Shown here: positions 11,301-24,605 of the stretch, one piece after another
How the letters are laid out: the number at the start of each line of letters is the position of its first letter
Position numbering within the stretch: the stretch's first letter is position 1
From: Anastatus disparis
Taxonomy: Eukaryota; Arthropoda; Insecta; Hymenoptera; Eupelmidae
Assembly: GCA_017163975.1 (NCBI GenBank)
Contig: JAFFSR010000353.1
Location: forward strand, 3,256,501 to 3,320,500
Length of the DNA stretch: 64,000 bases
Direction of reading: 5' to 3'
Program-made: the position numbers and the translations under genes
Notes under the pieces: generated by a model
Databases searched by the model: none
The model's input: the letters and a program-made list of their open reading frames with translations, nothing else
Told to the model about the DNA's origin: nothing

Positions 11301-11909
11301 TGCTTTAATTTAATAAGCTCCTTTATTTTATTTTTTATGAGATTCCGTGTATTTTTTCAGTTTAGTTGCAGAATTTTTTTAATGACTTTTTTCCATGTTT
11401 CAGGTGGTTGACAAGGCTATTTTTTTTAAAATTCACTAAATTGTACGCACTTTAAAATAAAATCGGTTTCATACAATCATCTTTCAGAGCAAATCTCTTA
11501 TGTGTCGGGGACATCCTTCTTTTTATTTTTGTTTTTAAAAAACAAATTATCTTTTTAATTAATTTTTCAAAACTTTTTCTATTTAGTGCACTTAAATATA
11601 TTTTGAATTAATAAAACGATATAATGCGGTGTAATGGAAAATTAAAAAATTTGACTTATAAAATTTTATTAACGCTAACGGTATGTAATGATTAAAATTT
11701 GCTAAACATTTCTAAATGATCTACGTCAGTACGCCTTGAAAATGTTATTTGTTAAAATAAATCACGCAAGAAGTTAACAAATTCAAATCATTCTAAAACA
11801 TTTAGTGCTTGTATAGCAAGGAGAAAAAGAAAAAAGGAAGTAACTAAAGAAAAAAAGGAGGTAACTGCTAAAAAGTTGGACACTTCCCAGTAATATCAAA
11901 CAGTATGAT
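11301..11909. other. Noncoding AT-rich sequence
   Basis: No supported gene or repeat. The minus-strand frame at 11,783-12,007 is hydrophobic low-complexity text that runs across the edge of the inverted repeat starting at 11,910. I reject it as a gene. Confidence 0.5.
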
Positions 11910-13559
11910 ATACTGCAAGTAAAATTGAATAATTGCGAGAGCGGCAATAGCTTTAATATACTTACGAGGTCTATAGTGTTAAAAATAAAAAAGGCTAGTT
12001 TTATCATCGAATTTATAAATAATATTTTATGTGATTTCTATTCAAATCTCTTTTCATGAATTTTGCAACGATTTGCAAAAGTCATATTAATTATTTTAGT
12101 ATTCGTTAATTCTTTCATAGCTCCAAAAAAAAAAAATATTTATCAGTAGATCATTTAAAATAATATAAAAATATTTAAAATTTTATTTAATCTTCTATTT
12201 TTATTATGAAATTTGTAACAATTAGAAAATTTTATATCATATATTTCAAAAACAAAGTTAAATTTTTCAATATTTTATGTAAAATTCTTAATGGCTTTTC
12301 ATTAACTTGACACAATTTTATATCGTAAATATATTTTATGAATTCTATAAAGATTAGGAATATTTATAGCTTATTTTAAAAATCTGAAATGAGTAGAGAT
12401 TTTTTCATAAAACTTTTATATCTCAAAACTTGATGTTTGTATGCATTAAATTGGCATAATACAGAGTACGTGGAAATATATTTGAGGATTCAAAATGTAT
12501 ATATCATAAAAAATATTCAAAATCAAATATTTTTATAAAAAATGCTTAGTGCCAATGTAGTCACCAGAGTTTTCATAAAAAAATTTCATACGATAACACG
12601 CGTGTTTGTCTGATCGACTAATCATCTTTCATCTGTTGCCTAAAACGTGCATAATTGATGTTAGTCATATCAATAGGCAAGCATCAAACTTCAAAAAAGA
12701 CTTTGTATTTATGCGGTACCGATAATTTACAGGTAACTGATCAAATTAAGTATAAAAACTTTTTAAATAAAAATCTGAATAAGAGATTAGATTTTTTACT
12801 AAAATTCTGAAAAACATATATTTTATGATTTAATTAAGATTAATGAAATAATCTCACATAACAGAATTCGTATGATATTGTATTATCCCTATTGCATGAT
12901 TGTTCCATCGTTATTTCATGCAGTTTTGATATCTTGTTCTGCAGCGCATCTGCATTTGTTTTAATCATAAAGTATAAACAAAATCGATCTAAAAAAAAGT
13001 TTTCATTAAATTTAAGTTATTTTTTATATTTTATAGCCAACATTTATACTATACCATGCAAAGAATAATATTAATTTCATATCTATATTCATTAATATAA
13101 TTTTACCGAATGTAAAAATTATATTTAAAATGTAATATATTATTGTTTGAGAATATAATATTTTTTAATGTTTTAAATTCCATAAGTATTGTAATTTTAT
13201 AAAAAAAAAATTAAAACGGTTGTAATTTTTAATGATTTTAAAAGGAAAGAATTAAAAATAATCCTATACATTCTACATAGATTTCATAGTTAAGATTGTA
13301 ATTTAAATACATATTATTTCCATCAAACATGCTAATTAAGTTTTTTATCTATTGCTTGGAAGGAATTTTCAAGAGTCCCAATTATTCCATAGTAGATTTT
13401 ATCGAATCGGAGTAAATCGAGGCTCATTGTAGATGTAATTTTAATTTTCAAATTCAAAAGTTTCTTATTTATCAAGTGCAAAGGATCTGGAAGAAATTCA
13501 ATTATTCCGTAGAGCATCGATGCGACACTGTGTTGATCGATGTGTATCAAAATAACATC

Positions 13560-13995
13560 AATCAATCGGAAATACTTTGATGCACATCGAACGAACAACG
13601 ATTTAACCGAAATACATCGCAAACAATCTAAAAAATTCTGATTTAATGAAAAAATATCGAAAGCGAACGAAAAAATTCCGATGTAATTGAAGTACATCGA
13701 TTGTAATCAAAGAAGCTTCGATTTCATTGGAGTATATTGTGAGTGATCAAACAAACTTAGATCTAACCGAAGCACATCGAAAGCGATCGAAGAAACTCCG
13801 ATCTAACCGAAGTATATCGAAGGCGATGGAAGAAACTTCGATCTGACCGAAGTATATCGAAAGCGATCGAAGAAACTCCGATCTGATCGAAATACATCGA
13901 TCTTGATCCAAGTAACTCCGGTCTAATCGAAATAATTCGATCTCGATCGAAGTAACTTCGATTTAACCGATGTAAATCGATGGTCATCGAAGTTG
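13560..13995. repeat. 40-bp tandem repeat (left arm copy)
   Basis: About ten diverged units with a 40-bp period. The landmark AGAAACTCCGATCT stands at 13,791, 13,831 and 13,871. Each unit has TCGA-rich palindromic words such as ATCGATCGA. The minus-strand frames across it (13,332-13,697 and 13,763-14,032) are translations of the repeat. Confidence 0.8.
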
Positions 13996-14639
13996 ATAAA
14001 AGTATAAGTATTTTTTTAAGGGGACAACACACTACAAAATTTGAAAATAATAATTTTTTTTTTCCTGAAATTAATAGTATATTATCTCTAAAATATACTT
14101 ATGTATATTTTTTACGAAAATTATAATAAAAAAATTATAATTTTATTTTTTTGCCGACATGGCGACTGTGCGCTTAAAAAGAACATATACGTATTGGGAT
14201 CTGACATGGGGGCGTGGTCTAAGCTAAGATGGCGTACCATAGCATACAATTTACATTGTCATATATGAAGCAAGTACCTGTTTATGTTAATTATGAATAT
14301 TTCTGTGCTATTGGGTAGATACTAATCCTACTAAACGTAATTTTATAGAAGGTGAACAAGTTTTTAGAACAGGACATATGATAAAGTACGTTGAAAATAG
14401 CAAAAATATCGGTGGAATAATAACCTTTTCACGCAAGACACACAAGAACATACAAGACGCATCAACGAACGCTTTCTGCTTGTATGCTACCATTCGTTCA
14501 GATTTTATCCACCAGAGAGCGTCTGGTCTATGTCAGATCCCAATAGATCGTGAGGCGAGCTTAAAAATACGTGTCATAGGAAACCAATATACCTTTTGAA
14601 CACAGCTTGTTTTGAATATAAGTAATCGAGTAATGTATG

Positions 14640-17400
14640 TCTGGCAGCGTGTAACTGGGACGTTAAGTCGTGGCATTATGTGAAAGTCGACGAAAATCGA
14701 ATGTATCGATGTATGATAAAGAACCGGATGAAATTCATTTGTTTATTACTTTTTTGTATGTAGTTATAAAAAAAAATATTCCAGACACATGGGGTGGTTC
14801 CGTAGCCTCGCCAGACAACCCCAACATGACTATTTAAGCGATTTCTTAGGATTATAGAAAATCAGCTGGTTTTTCCAGCATAGCTTGTTTTTTTAATATA
14901 TTTCACAGAAACGTTTATGCCAGACGCGTAGGGTGGGCCCTAGTGTATGCCAGACTGGCCCAAAGTGAGCCATTTACCAACTTTTGAAGGACCATAGGAA
15001 ACTGTCTAGCACTTAAATATGTTATGTATTTTGATGTAAAAACACCACGCAATGAGTGCCAGGTACGCAGGTTGGGGATCTCATACTGCCAGACATCGTT
15101 CAAGTAGAAAATTATACAGTGGCAGCCAATACAACGCAGCCACCTTCGAGAAATGAAGTACAAACTTTGAAGTCTTATATCTCACGAAATAATAGTCGTA
15201 CAGGATTATGCAACCTTCTATTTTAAAGGTATTTTTATCTCTGGATCAAAAAAATGTTCAATAATATGCGTGAGAAGTAAAAAAATTAGTTGACGATCAA
15301 AGCAATAGTCACAAGAAAAGAATCTTTTATCGATACATCCAATAAAAATTGGCTACAGAAGCAAAAAAAAAAGAGAAATAGAGAGTTCTTTAAACAGATG
15401 CCATTAGACAGAAATTTTTTGAATTTCATTTCATGTAAATAAGAGACTTTTATGTTGTTGAAAAAGAATGTTTCTCAAATTTACGGTAACTTTAAAAATT
15501 TTTCTGTTTTTTTTTACTTTCTTTAAGAAAAAAAATAAGTCGCCAATAGTTTGATTCAGCATTAACCGTCGAATTTCATCAGGACTTGACAAGAAAAAAC
15601 AAAATATTTAAACAATTTTTATAAAAAATGTTTATAATTGATTAATACATTTGTAAAACCAATTATATTTTATTAAAAATAAAATACCTGTACTTCACAC
15701 TTACTAGTGCTTTAATTGTAATAATTTTCATTAGTTTTTTAATATATCAAACTTATACAACGAGATACCGAATAAAAATCATAAGCGCTTCTGTTTATAC
15801 ATAAATTTGCGACGGACTCTGACAGCGAGATATATTGAAATTGTAATCGAAAGTCAAATAGCATTTTACTATCTATAAAGTTTAAGAAATTCACAAACAT
15901 CGACAGGTATGAAACGCTGTCTATGGGCACGTTCCGTAAGTTAAATTCAGTTGCAGCATGGCAACACTGCTAGTGTGCGGCTGTTTCAAAAGTAAAAAAT
16001 ATTAGCCAATTTCAAATTTTTAAAATATATAAACACATTCGATTAAAAATATTTACAATTAAAATCAGTAAAATATCTATTAATAAATACTAATATTAAT
16101 TTTATTAATACTAATATATTAATATTAATGTATGATATTATTACAATTTTTTATATAATAATTTCATAATAATTTGATAATTAATTATATTAATGATAAC
16201 TTATCGATTTTGTTATATCAATTATATTCCAATATTAAATGTATATAAAAAAATATTCCTCTTCAGTTGATAAAGAAATTATTTCATAAAAATGATACTG
16301 ATATAAATAGTCATAATTTTATTACTGTTATTTTTCAAAAATTTATGAATTTTAAGGAATAGTTACTTATTTAAAATTACTTATTTTATATTTTCTAAAA
16401 ATATAAATTTATTAAAATAAATAACTTTATTTTGATTTAATAATTTAATAAGACAACATAACCCTAATTATTTCTAATTAACATAGAAATAGTTCTCTCA
16501 GTGTTTACAGACATGGCTGGAGAACTGATGCGTTGTAGCTTCATACAATGACAGATGTATACTGATTTTCCTCGTATTCTTGTTAAATCGGGGAAGAGAT
16601 GAACACAATATATACATAAAATAAGGTATATACTCCAAAATTTTTGACCGTCAATAAAAAGGGGACCTATATTTTACCTGATAGTCCTAGCATAAAACTA
16701 AGCGGCAAATTTTAAAAGATAATTTAATACTTTATAATAAATAACTTTCATCATTTGATTTATTATATTAAGTTTTTATTTTATATTATAAATTAAATGA
16801 TTTATTATATTAAATAACTATTTTATTTTAATATTTTTGCTACATTTAAACATTGTTAATAGTTTTTCACTTTTCTCTGCGTTTTCGTATTTGCTACGTA
16901 TTTTTGGACAGTCTCGGAAAATCTAAAACATCATCCTAATAACAAAAGTTCCAATATAGGTGTCTGGCATTTTTATATTTGCAAAAGACAATTAAAATAT
17001 GATATTTAAAAAAAAAAACAAGTGGTTTCCTATGATCCTTCGAAAGTTGGCAAATGACTTACTTTGGGGTAGTCTGGCATACACTAGGGCCCACCCTACG
17101 CAACTGGCATAAACATTTCTGTAAAATATATTAAAAAAACAAGCTATGCTGAGAAAACCAACTGGTTTCCTATAATCCTAAGAAATTGCTTAAATAGTCA
17201 TGTTGGAGGTGGTCTGGCGAGGCGACGGAACCACCCCATGTGTCTGGCATATTTTTTTTTATAACTATATTTAGAAGAAAGTAATAACAAAATAAATTTC
17301 ATCCGGTTTCTTATCATACATCGATACATTCGATTTTCGTCGACTTTCACATAATGCCGCGACTTAACACCCCATTCACACGCTGCCAGACATACATTAC
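14640..17400. repeat. Dispersed TGYCTGGCA motifs
   Basis: TGTCTGGCA or its complement TGCCAGACA, often imperfect at one base, occurs around 14,640, 14,785, 14,810, 14,919, 14,947, 15,090, 16,962, 17,068, 17,211, 17,240 and 17,386, in both arms and near the centre. Regular repeated subterminal words of this kind are often transposase binding sites. That role is inferred. Confidence 0.5.
15165..16930. other. Unpaired centre of the inverted repeat, noncoding
   Basis: AT-rich sequence between the arms. No open frame above 63 aa and no recognisable domain or RNA. I see nothing that would encode a transposase, so the element would be non-autonomous. Confidence 0.55.
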
Positions 17401-17589
17401 TCGATTACTTATATTCAAAACAAGCTGTGTTCAAAAGGTTTACTGGTTTCCTATGACGCGTATTTCTAAGCTCGCCTCACGGCCCAGCATAAATTAAAGA
17501 TAATATACTATTCATTTCAGAAAGAGAAAAAAAATTATTATTTTCAAATTTTGTAGTGAGTTGTCCCCTTAAAAAGGTACCTATACTTT

Positions 17590-17870
17590 TATCAACTTTG
17601 ATCACCATCGATTTACATCGGTTGGATCAAAGTTACTTTGATCGAGATCGAAATATTTTGATCAGATCGAAATTTCTTCGATCGCTTACGATATACTTTG
17701 GTTAGATCAGAGGTTTTTCGATCGCTTTCGATCTGCTTCGGTTAGATCTGAGTTTGTTCAATCGCTAACGATATACTTCGGTTAGATCAGAATTTTTTCG
17801 ATTGTTAGCGATATATTTCTGTTAAATCGTTGCTTCTTCGATGTGCATCAAAGTATTTCAATTTACAAAA
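17590..17870. repeat. 40-bp tandem repeat (right arm copy)
   Basis: Inverted counterpart of 13,560-13,995: TTCGATCGCT, GGTTAGATC and CGATATAC blocks repeat every 40 bp. It has fewer units than the left copy, so the two arrays have changed length independently. Confidence 0.7.
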
Positions 17871-19426
17871 TAATTGAAATTCTTCCAGATCCTTTGCACT
17901 TGATAAATAAGAAACTTTTGAATTTGAAAATTAAAATAACATGTACAATGAGCCTCGATTTGCTTTGATTCGATAAATATACTATGGAATAATTAGGACT
18001 CTTGCAAATTCCTTCTAAGCAATAGATAAAAAACTCGATTAGCATGTTGATGGAAATAATATGTATTTAAATTACAATCTTAACTATAAAATCCATGTAG
18101 AATGTATAGGATTATTTTTAATCATTTCCTTTTAAAATCAATAAAAATTACAACCTTTTATATTTCTTTTATAAAATTACACAAAACTTATGGAACTTAA
18201 AATATTAAAAAATATTACATTTTTAAACAATAATATATTACATTTCAAATATAATTTTAACATTCTGAAAAATTATAGTAATGAATATAGATATGAAATT
18301 AATATTATTCTTTGCATGGTATAGTATAAATGTTGGATATAAAATATTAAAAATAACTTAAATTTAATCAAAATTTTTTTCTTGATTGATTTTGTTCATA
18401 CTTTATGATTAAAACAAATGCAGATACGCTGCAGTACAAGATATCAAAACTGCATAAAACAACGATGGAACAATCATGCAAAAGTGATTATATAATATGA
18501 TATGAATTCTGTTATGTGAGATTATTTCATTAATTTTAATTATATCATAAAATATATGTTTTTCAGAATTTTAGTAAAAAAACTAATCTCGTATTCAGAT
18601 TTTTATTTAAAAAATTTTTATACTTAATTTGATCAGTTACCTGTAAATTATGGATACCGCATAAATACAAGTTCTTTTTTGAAGTTTGATGTTTGCCTAT
18701 TGATATGACTAACATCAATTATTCACGTTTCAGGCAACAGATGAAAGATGATGAGTCGATCAGACAAAAGCGCGCGTTATTGTTTAAAATTTTTTCATGT
18801 AAACTCTGGTGACTGCATAGACTTTAAGCTTTTTTATAAAAATACTTGAATTTGAACATTTTTTATGATATATACATTTTGAATCCTCAAATATATTTCC
18901 ACGTACCATGTATTATGCCAATTTAATGCATACAAACATCAAGTTTTGAGATATAAAAGTTTTATGAAAAAATCTCTACTCATTTCAGATTTTTAAAATA
19001 ATTTGTTATACATTTCTGATGAAATGAAAAGCAAATTAAGTTAATGAAAATTATTCATAGTATGCAAATTGATGTCCTTTTATTCGTGAAGTACATCGGA
19101 GCTTATAAACGTATTAAAATAAGGTATAAAGATTCCTTATCTTTATAGAATTCATAAAATATATTTTTTTTTTATTTAAGCGTATTAATCTCGCAAATAA
19201 GATTATTTTGCTACCATATGTGTCACATTTTCTTTGTGTGTTATATGTTTCGGATATTACATGGTGTTATACAATTATACAATTTTAAATTTGTCATTTA
19301 CAATTTTTGAAGTATCTTGCAATGAAGTTACAAATATTAACATCTGGTGGAACTAGCAAGTGTGTGTACGATAGAGGGAGACATTGTTTGTTATTTTCTG
19401 GTGTCCGTATGAGTTCTCTTCTTTGC

Positions 19427-22400
19427 TTATCGTAGATTGGGCATTGCCATAAGATATGATTTGTCTTGTTGTTCTTCTCCGTATTGACAATGACTACAAT
19501 TTACCATTTCAATACGATATAGTAAGAATGCTAAGTTGTAGTGGTTGGATCTGCACCTGTTGATGGAAGTTATTGTTTCTTTTGGTAGGAGTTCTTTGTG
19601 GAACCAGGGTTTGGTGTGTCGATTGTGATAAAGTAGAAGGTAATTACAACCTTTGATCATTCCTTCGATTTCTATGATATCTAAGGTGTTTATCATAGCG
19701 TCTTTTTTTATTACTTCCTTTATGTCTGTGAATGGAATTTTTATGTTCTTAGTCACAGTTTTTTGTGATGCGTTTTTTTGCAAGCTCGTCTGCGTGTTCG
19801 TTGCCTAGGATGCCTGTGTGAGCTGGTACCCATATAAGTTCGATTTTACTATTGTTCGTAGTATTGTTATAAAATTTGTGAATATTATATTTTATTTCAA
19901 GTATGATATGACTAGTTTTAATATTAAAGGAATTGTCGTTTAAAGATAAAAGTACATTACTAGAGTCTGTAAATATGTGTACGTTTTTGTTCGGATTTTC
20001 TAGCGCAATTTGCGTTGCATCCTTAGTAGCAACACTTTCAGCTGTGAAGATTGAGGCGTTTTTGTTTAGTATTCTCTCTATAGATTGATTTGACCTCACG
20101 TTAAAATAGGCGTATCCTACGGATGTTGCATTAGTGCTCTTACTCCCATCAGTGTATAACATCAATGCGTTTCGATCTTTAGAGTAATTTTCTATTAGTA
20201 AGTTGGGATTTTTTTTTGTTTAAGATTTTTACTGAATTCAAAATTTAAATCGATTTTGTTTATGAACACTTCATAGTCGAATAGATATATATTATAATGT
20301 TTAAAAAAAAAAAAATATTTTTGGTGGGTGTGGAGTTGGGATTTGAACCTTCACTAATTAGAGTTCTGTGCTTGACAATTATTTTGCTTGTTTCTACTTT
20401 TCCCTTATATTTTTGAATAGTGTTGTTAACAGTTAGATGTTGATTTGTGTAAATTTTGTTTAGGTAATTATAACATAAATATTTGGCACGTTCCCTGAGG
20501 AAGGGTAATTTTAATTCTGATAGTAAGATATGTGTGGGAGTGCTGATCCTGAAACCTAGGGCGTATCTTATGGCCTGAAACTGAATTTTTTTGAGAGTCA
20601 TTATGCGTTTGGATCGAACTGGGTAATAGATAAAACAACCGCTTTCGAGTATAGATCTAATGTAACTTTTGTATAATTTTATTAGTGTTTCAGGATCCGC
20701 GCCTCACCATCTACCTCTAAAAAATTTAAATATATTAAGAGCATTTATACATTTTTTACGCACCGCATTCAGTTGATATTCAAAGTTCAATTTATAGTCT
20801 ATAATTACTCCCAAAAATCGTGCAAATTTACTAGACTTGATTATATTTTTATTTATATTTATTTCCGAATTACCCGCTGTAATATTACGATTGTTACAGT
20901 GCACGAAGATGGTTTTCTTTTGTGAAAGATCCAATCTTAGTTTGCTCAAGTTGTTATAAACAGTAGAGAGTAGTAAGTTTTTGCACGATTTTATGGGTTG
21001 TCTTTTACAGTACAACGCAATGTCATCTGCGAATCGTGATATGAATACGCTTTTCGGTAAATGGTCTGTGATATTGGCTACGTAGATACAGTATAAGAGT
21101 GGGCTAAGGACTCCACCCTGTGGGACTCCTTTATGTACAAGTCTAGGATTGTCTCCTGTGATAGAAGTGTAGACTGTTCTTTCGGATATTATATTTTTGA
21201 TGAAATATACCAGGTTTTTTGGACATCTGATGTCCGCTAGTTTTTGTAAAAGGATAATTATATTAACTTTGTCAAAAGCACTACTTATATCTAGAAACGC
21301 AGGTAGTACATCTTTTTTGTCATTAAACGCCTCTTCTATATTTAGTACCGAATTTTAAAAATTGTCAATTGTACACTGATCTTTTCGGAAACCCGTTTGA
21401 GTTGAAGGAAAAATGTCGTTCTTTCAGTCCACCATTTTATTTATGACGATTGTTTCAAACAATTTACACATACATGAAGATAAACTAATTGGTCGTACGT
21501 TTTTTTGTCCGATTTTTTAACGAAGTGTATGTACGATTTCTTCCAATCTAAAGGAAAATCGTTCGTACTATACATCTCGTTGTATATATCTAAAAGAATC
21601 AGTTTATATTTACTAGGTAGTCTAATTAATATTTCATAGTCCATACCATCTAATCCAGGCGCGGATGATATTTTTTTACTTCGTAGGGCCAGATTGAATT
21701 CCGTGCAGTTAAATAGACCGTTTAAAAATTCATTTGATTGACAAGTGGGTATCCAATTTGGATCAAGTGTGCAATATGGAGGACTGATTTTATCTAGCGC
21801 TGTGGTTATTGTGGTCATGTTATTGGAGGTTGTGGGAGGTGTACGTGGGCGTTATGTTAGTCCACTTATTTTTTTAAATTTTCGTGGTATTCCATACGTA
21901 CTTAGAATTATAATTAAGATTTAATTTTGCTGTGAATGATTTAAAAATACTCTTTTTTTTGAATTTGAAAATTTTTCTAGCCATTGCACGAATTTTTTAG
22001 TTCGACAAAGTCATTTTCTTTACATGTGCTTTCCCACTTTTTAAAAGCTGCCTTGCATAATCTTTTTATTTTGTCGCAGTCTGAGTCCCACTGCGGAACC
22101 GGATTGCGATGTCGTTTTTTGTTTACGAGTTTCTTTTTGGGTGTGCTTGATGTGACTGCTTTTGAAATAATTTCAGTGAAAAGACAGTATATCGATGGGA
22201 AAATGATCTCAATCCCATGTGTCATCTTTTACCGTTACTTGGATATTGAATGAGATATTTACCGTATACAGACCATTATTCCACGCATAACTGTTAGCAT
22301 TGAAATCTCCTACAAAAATTGTATATGATTTATTATGAATATTATTTAAATCCCACTGCTGTTGTGTTGCCCCCACTGGGGGCTCTATAACAAACTAATA

Positions 22401-22720
22401 AGTCAATCGCGGGCTTTACATTGGTAATTTTCAAATCTGTTCATTCAACCTATGTGTGTGGACTTACAATGTTTTGGTGTTCAGTAAATGCTAAATTATT
22501 GCGAATTAGAATCAGGATACCTCCCCATCGTGCGTGTGTTCTTTCTTTCCTAAACGTCTTTAATCCGGGAATAAAAAATGCTTGTGTTTTTTTTGTTGAG
22601 CCAAGACTCGACACAAATGAAAATATCAATGTCCAACAGTGCTTTTACAAGTTCTTCTTTTTTGTTGTAAATACTTCTAGCGTTCCAGTACGTTATTTTT
22701 AGATCTTTATTATAATAATT
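19427..22720 (-). pseudogene. I-like LINE ORF2: endonuclease, reverse transcriptase, RNase H (fragmented)
   Basis: From its 5' side on the minus strand: the endonuclease core FVGDFNANSYAWNNG (about 22,290); a linker with PVPQWDSDCDKIKRLCK (about 22,100); reverse transcriptase start SSAPGLDGMDYEIL (about 21,650); the turn GVPQGGVLSPLLY (about 21,110) and active site FADD (about 21,030); thumb text FLGVIIDYKLNFEYQ (about 20,810). RNase H follows with its acidic set in YTDGS, TAESVA, IFTDSSN and GNEHADELA (20,165-19,760). The C-terminal tail runs to 19,427. Frames change several times, for example around 20,640, 21,350-21,440 and 21,830-21,970, so no full protein can be made. Domain order and identity are clear. 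Confidence 0.85.
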
Positions 22721-22884
22721 ACTTATTTTGATTTTTATTAAGATCTCTTTTCATTTGATTTTGACTAACTGTGTTTTTAGATAGTGGGTGTACTTTGAGA
22801 AGAATCACTTTTCCGTTCCATCTCTTCGAAGTTGTGAGTTACTAGCTTCTTTTCGATCTTTTTAAATCTTTCTTTTAAAGTTTT

Positions 22885-24122
22885 TCATTCTATAATCTTG
22901 TATATGTCATCTATCATTTGAATAAGCCCGATTATGTTTTGTGTAAATTGTTGAGCAATTTCGTATGTGTTTGTTTTGCCTTTTGTGCTTACTAAGAATT
23001 CTTTGAATTTTTCGAAATTTAATACGTACGAACTTTTCTCAATAGCACCTTTTGCGAGAGATAAACTTGATTCTACTTCTTTCAATATTTCGCTTTCAGT
23101 GGCTGTGTCTATTGTACGAGGGGTATTAAATTCCTTGGTAGTATTTGAATTGTTTACTGTCTTTTCTGTGACAGTTTTATCATTTTTGTTTATCGGAGGA
23201 GCTATCGAGTCATCAGATGCGATAGAAGGAGATTGTCTCTTTTTCCTTTTGATGCAGGCAGTGTATCATGCGCATTGGGTTAATCTTTATTTTTATTATC
23301 TTTGTTGAGTAGTATTTCTGTCTCGTTGATTTGTGTGATAGTAGCTGATTGAGTGTTAAGATGAGAGTCACTGTTTTGAGGAATTTGCGGTTGAATTTCT
23401 TTTGCCTGTGGTCATAGCTTGGCTATATGGTCTTTTTGTTTACAAAGCAATTGGTCGATTCGGTACTAAAATAAATTCAGTGACTCGCGTCTTCATAGTT
23501 TAGTTGTAATAATTCTGGAAGTAAATATTTATCTTCCCCTTTAATAAAGACTTGTCGTCTAAATGATCCTATATGTGCACGACCAGGCTTTGTTAGTCCT
23601 GCTCTTAAAAAACTCATTTAGAAAAATAATGAAATACCTTGGCCTATAGCTAATAGCTAAAAAGGCCAAGGAAAAGAAGAAGAATGAAATACCTTCGTTT
23701 CTGAGAGCAGATATTACTATATTATGCGGTATCATTGGATTCACGTTTGAAATGACTACTTTTTTATTTTTTTCTCTGTAAGCTCTAATAGTTAAGTAAT
23801 GTTCTTTTATCTTGATTTTACTCCCGATTACTTCGTTAGCTAAAGATTCAACTGAGAGATGTATACAGATTCGGTTTCCTGAAATTTTAGATATAAATCT
23901 TACGTTTATGGCGTCGACAATCTCTTCTAAGCCGTCTATGTAGTCGTCAATTGTCATGCCTTCTATTGCATCGACGATTATACCTTGATCCTGAGAAGGG
24001 TGAATACCTTGTGCAGTAACGTTGGCGTAGGAGTCTTGAACTTGTGCTGGGTTTAAACTTTGTGGTTGAGAGTTGCCTTGATCCCCGGTGTCGGAAGTCA
24101 TGGCGAGGCTGCTTGGTTTCAT
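22885..24122 (-). pseudogene. I-like LINE ORF1 (gag-like), broken
   Basis: The N-terminal 187-aa frame (24,122-23,559) has the ORF1 block VRFISKISGNRICIHLSVES followed by KVVISNVNPMIPHNIVISAL, a gag-like nucleic acid-binding region. A small insertion at about 23,633-23,676 destroys the frame. Downstream, near 23,410-23,440, a zinc-knuckle remnant (CKQKDHIAK) has its last Cys replaced by a stop. A further piece (23,085-22,885) is helical and charged. The protein would coat LINE RNA. It lies directly upstream of ORF2 as expected. Confidence 0.75.
23621..23689 (+). mobile_element. Micro-insertion with 13-bp target duplication
   Basis: AATGAAATACCTT occurs at about 23,624 and again at about 23,683, flanking some 45 bp: a GGCC...GGCC hairpin (CTATAGCTAATAGCTA) ending in an A-rich GAA-repeat tail. 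This is the structure of a tiny, extremely 5'-truncated retroposon inserted in ORF1 of the LINE. Confidence 0.6.
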
Positions 24123-24605
24123 TTCAAACTGCTAGTGCAGTTTGAATGCCACTAGTTGAGTTATAAATTTCACTGAACTCACTGACTTGATTTTTATTTC
24201 AGTTAACTACGTAAACAATACCGAACGCGGTTTGTTGACGTTGGTGTCGAAACACGTCTTCACGCGACGAAATCTCAGACCCGAATCAATTCATAAAATA
24301 TATTTACAATATAAAATTATGTCAAGTTAATAAAAAACCATTGAAAATTTTACATGAAATATTGAAAAATTTTACTTTGTTTTTAAAATATATGATATAA
24401 AATTTTTTAATTGTTACGAATTTCATAATAGAAATAGAAGATTAAATGAAATTTTAAATATTTTTATATTATTTTAAATGATGTCCTGATAAATATTATT
24501 TTATTTTGGAGCTATCAAAGAATTAACGAATACTAAAATAATTAATATGGCTTTTGCAAATCGTTACGAAATTCATGAAAAGAGGTTTGAATGGAAAACT
24601 AAAAA

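Larger units (their letters stand above)
14018..17572. mobile_element. Inner TIR element with TTAA ends
   Basis: Inside the large palindrome a second boundary is visible. TTAAGGGGACAACACACTAC (14,016-14,035) is mirrored by the complement ending at 17,572 (TAGTGAGTTGTCCCCTTAA). The arms continue inward, with gaps, to about 15,000 and 16,950. The TTAAGGGGAC start resembles the palindromic MITE at 6990. It may be a separate element that landed at the centre of the larger one, or simply the core of one element. Confidence 0.5.
19166..24287 (-). mobile_element. Full-length I-like LINE with RNase H, decayed
   Basis: A complete minus-strand LINE of 5.1 kb. It is flanked by a perfect 17-bp duplication, AATTCATAAAATATATT, at 19,149-19,165 and 24,288-24,304. 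Next to the left copy lies the element's short A-rich 3' tail (a T run on the plus strand from 19,166). The 5' end at 24,287 is followed by a 5' UTR, ORF1 and ORF2. Order endonuclease, reverse transcriptase, RNase H plus a zinc-knuckle ORF1 fits the I clade. Both frames carry stops and shifts. Confidence 0.85.

Noticed and set aside
13560..13995. CRISPR-like regular array
   Set aside because: The 40-bp units are contiguous and diverged without unique spacers, and the genome is eukaryotic.
13332..14032. Two minus-strand frames of 121 and 89 aa
   Set aside because: They are translations of the 40-bp tandem repeat and the adjoining palindrome arm.
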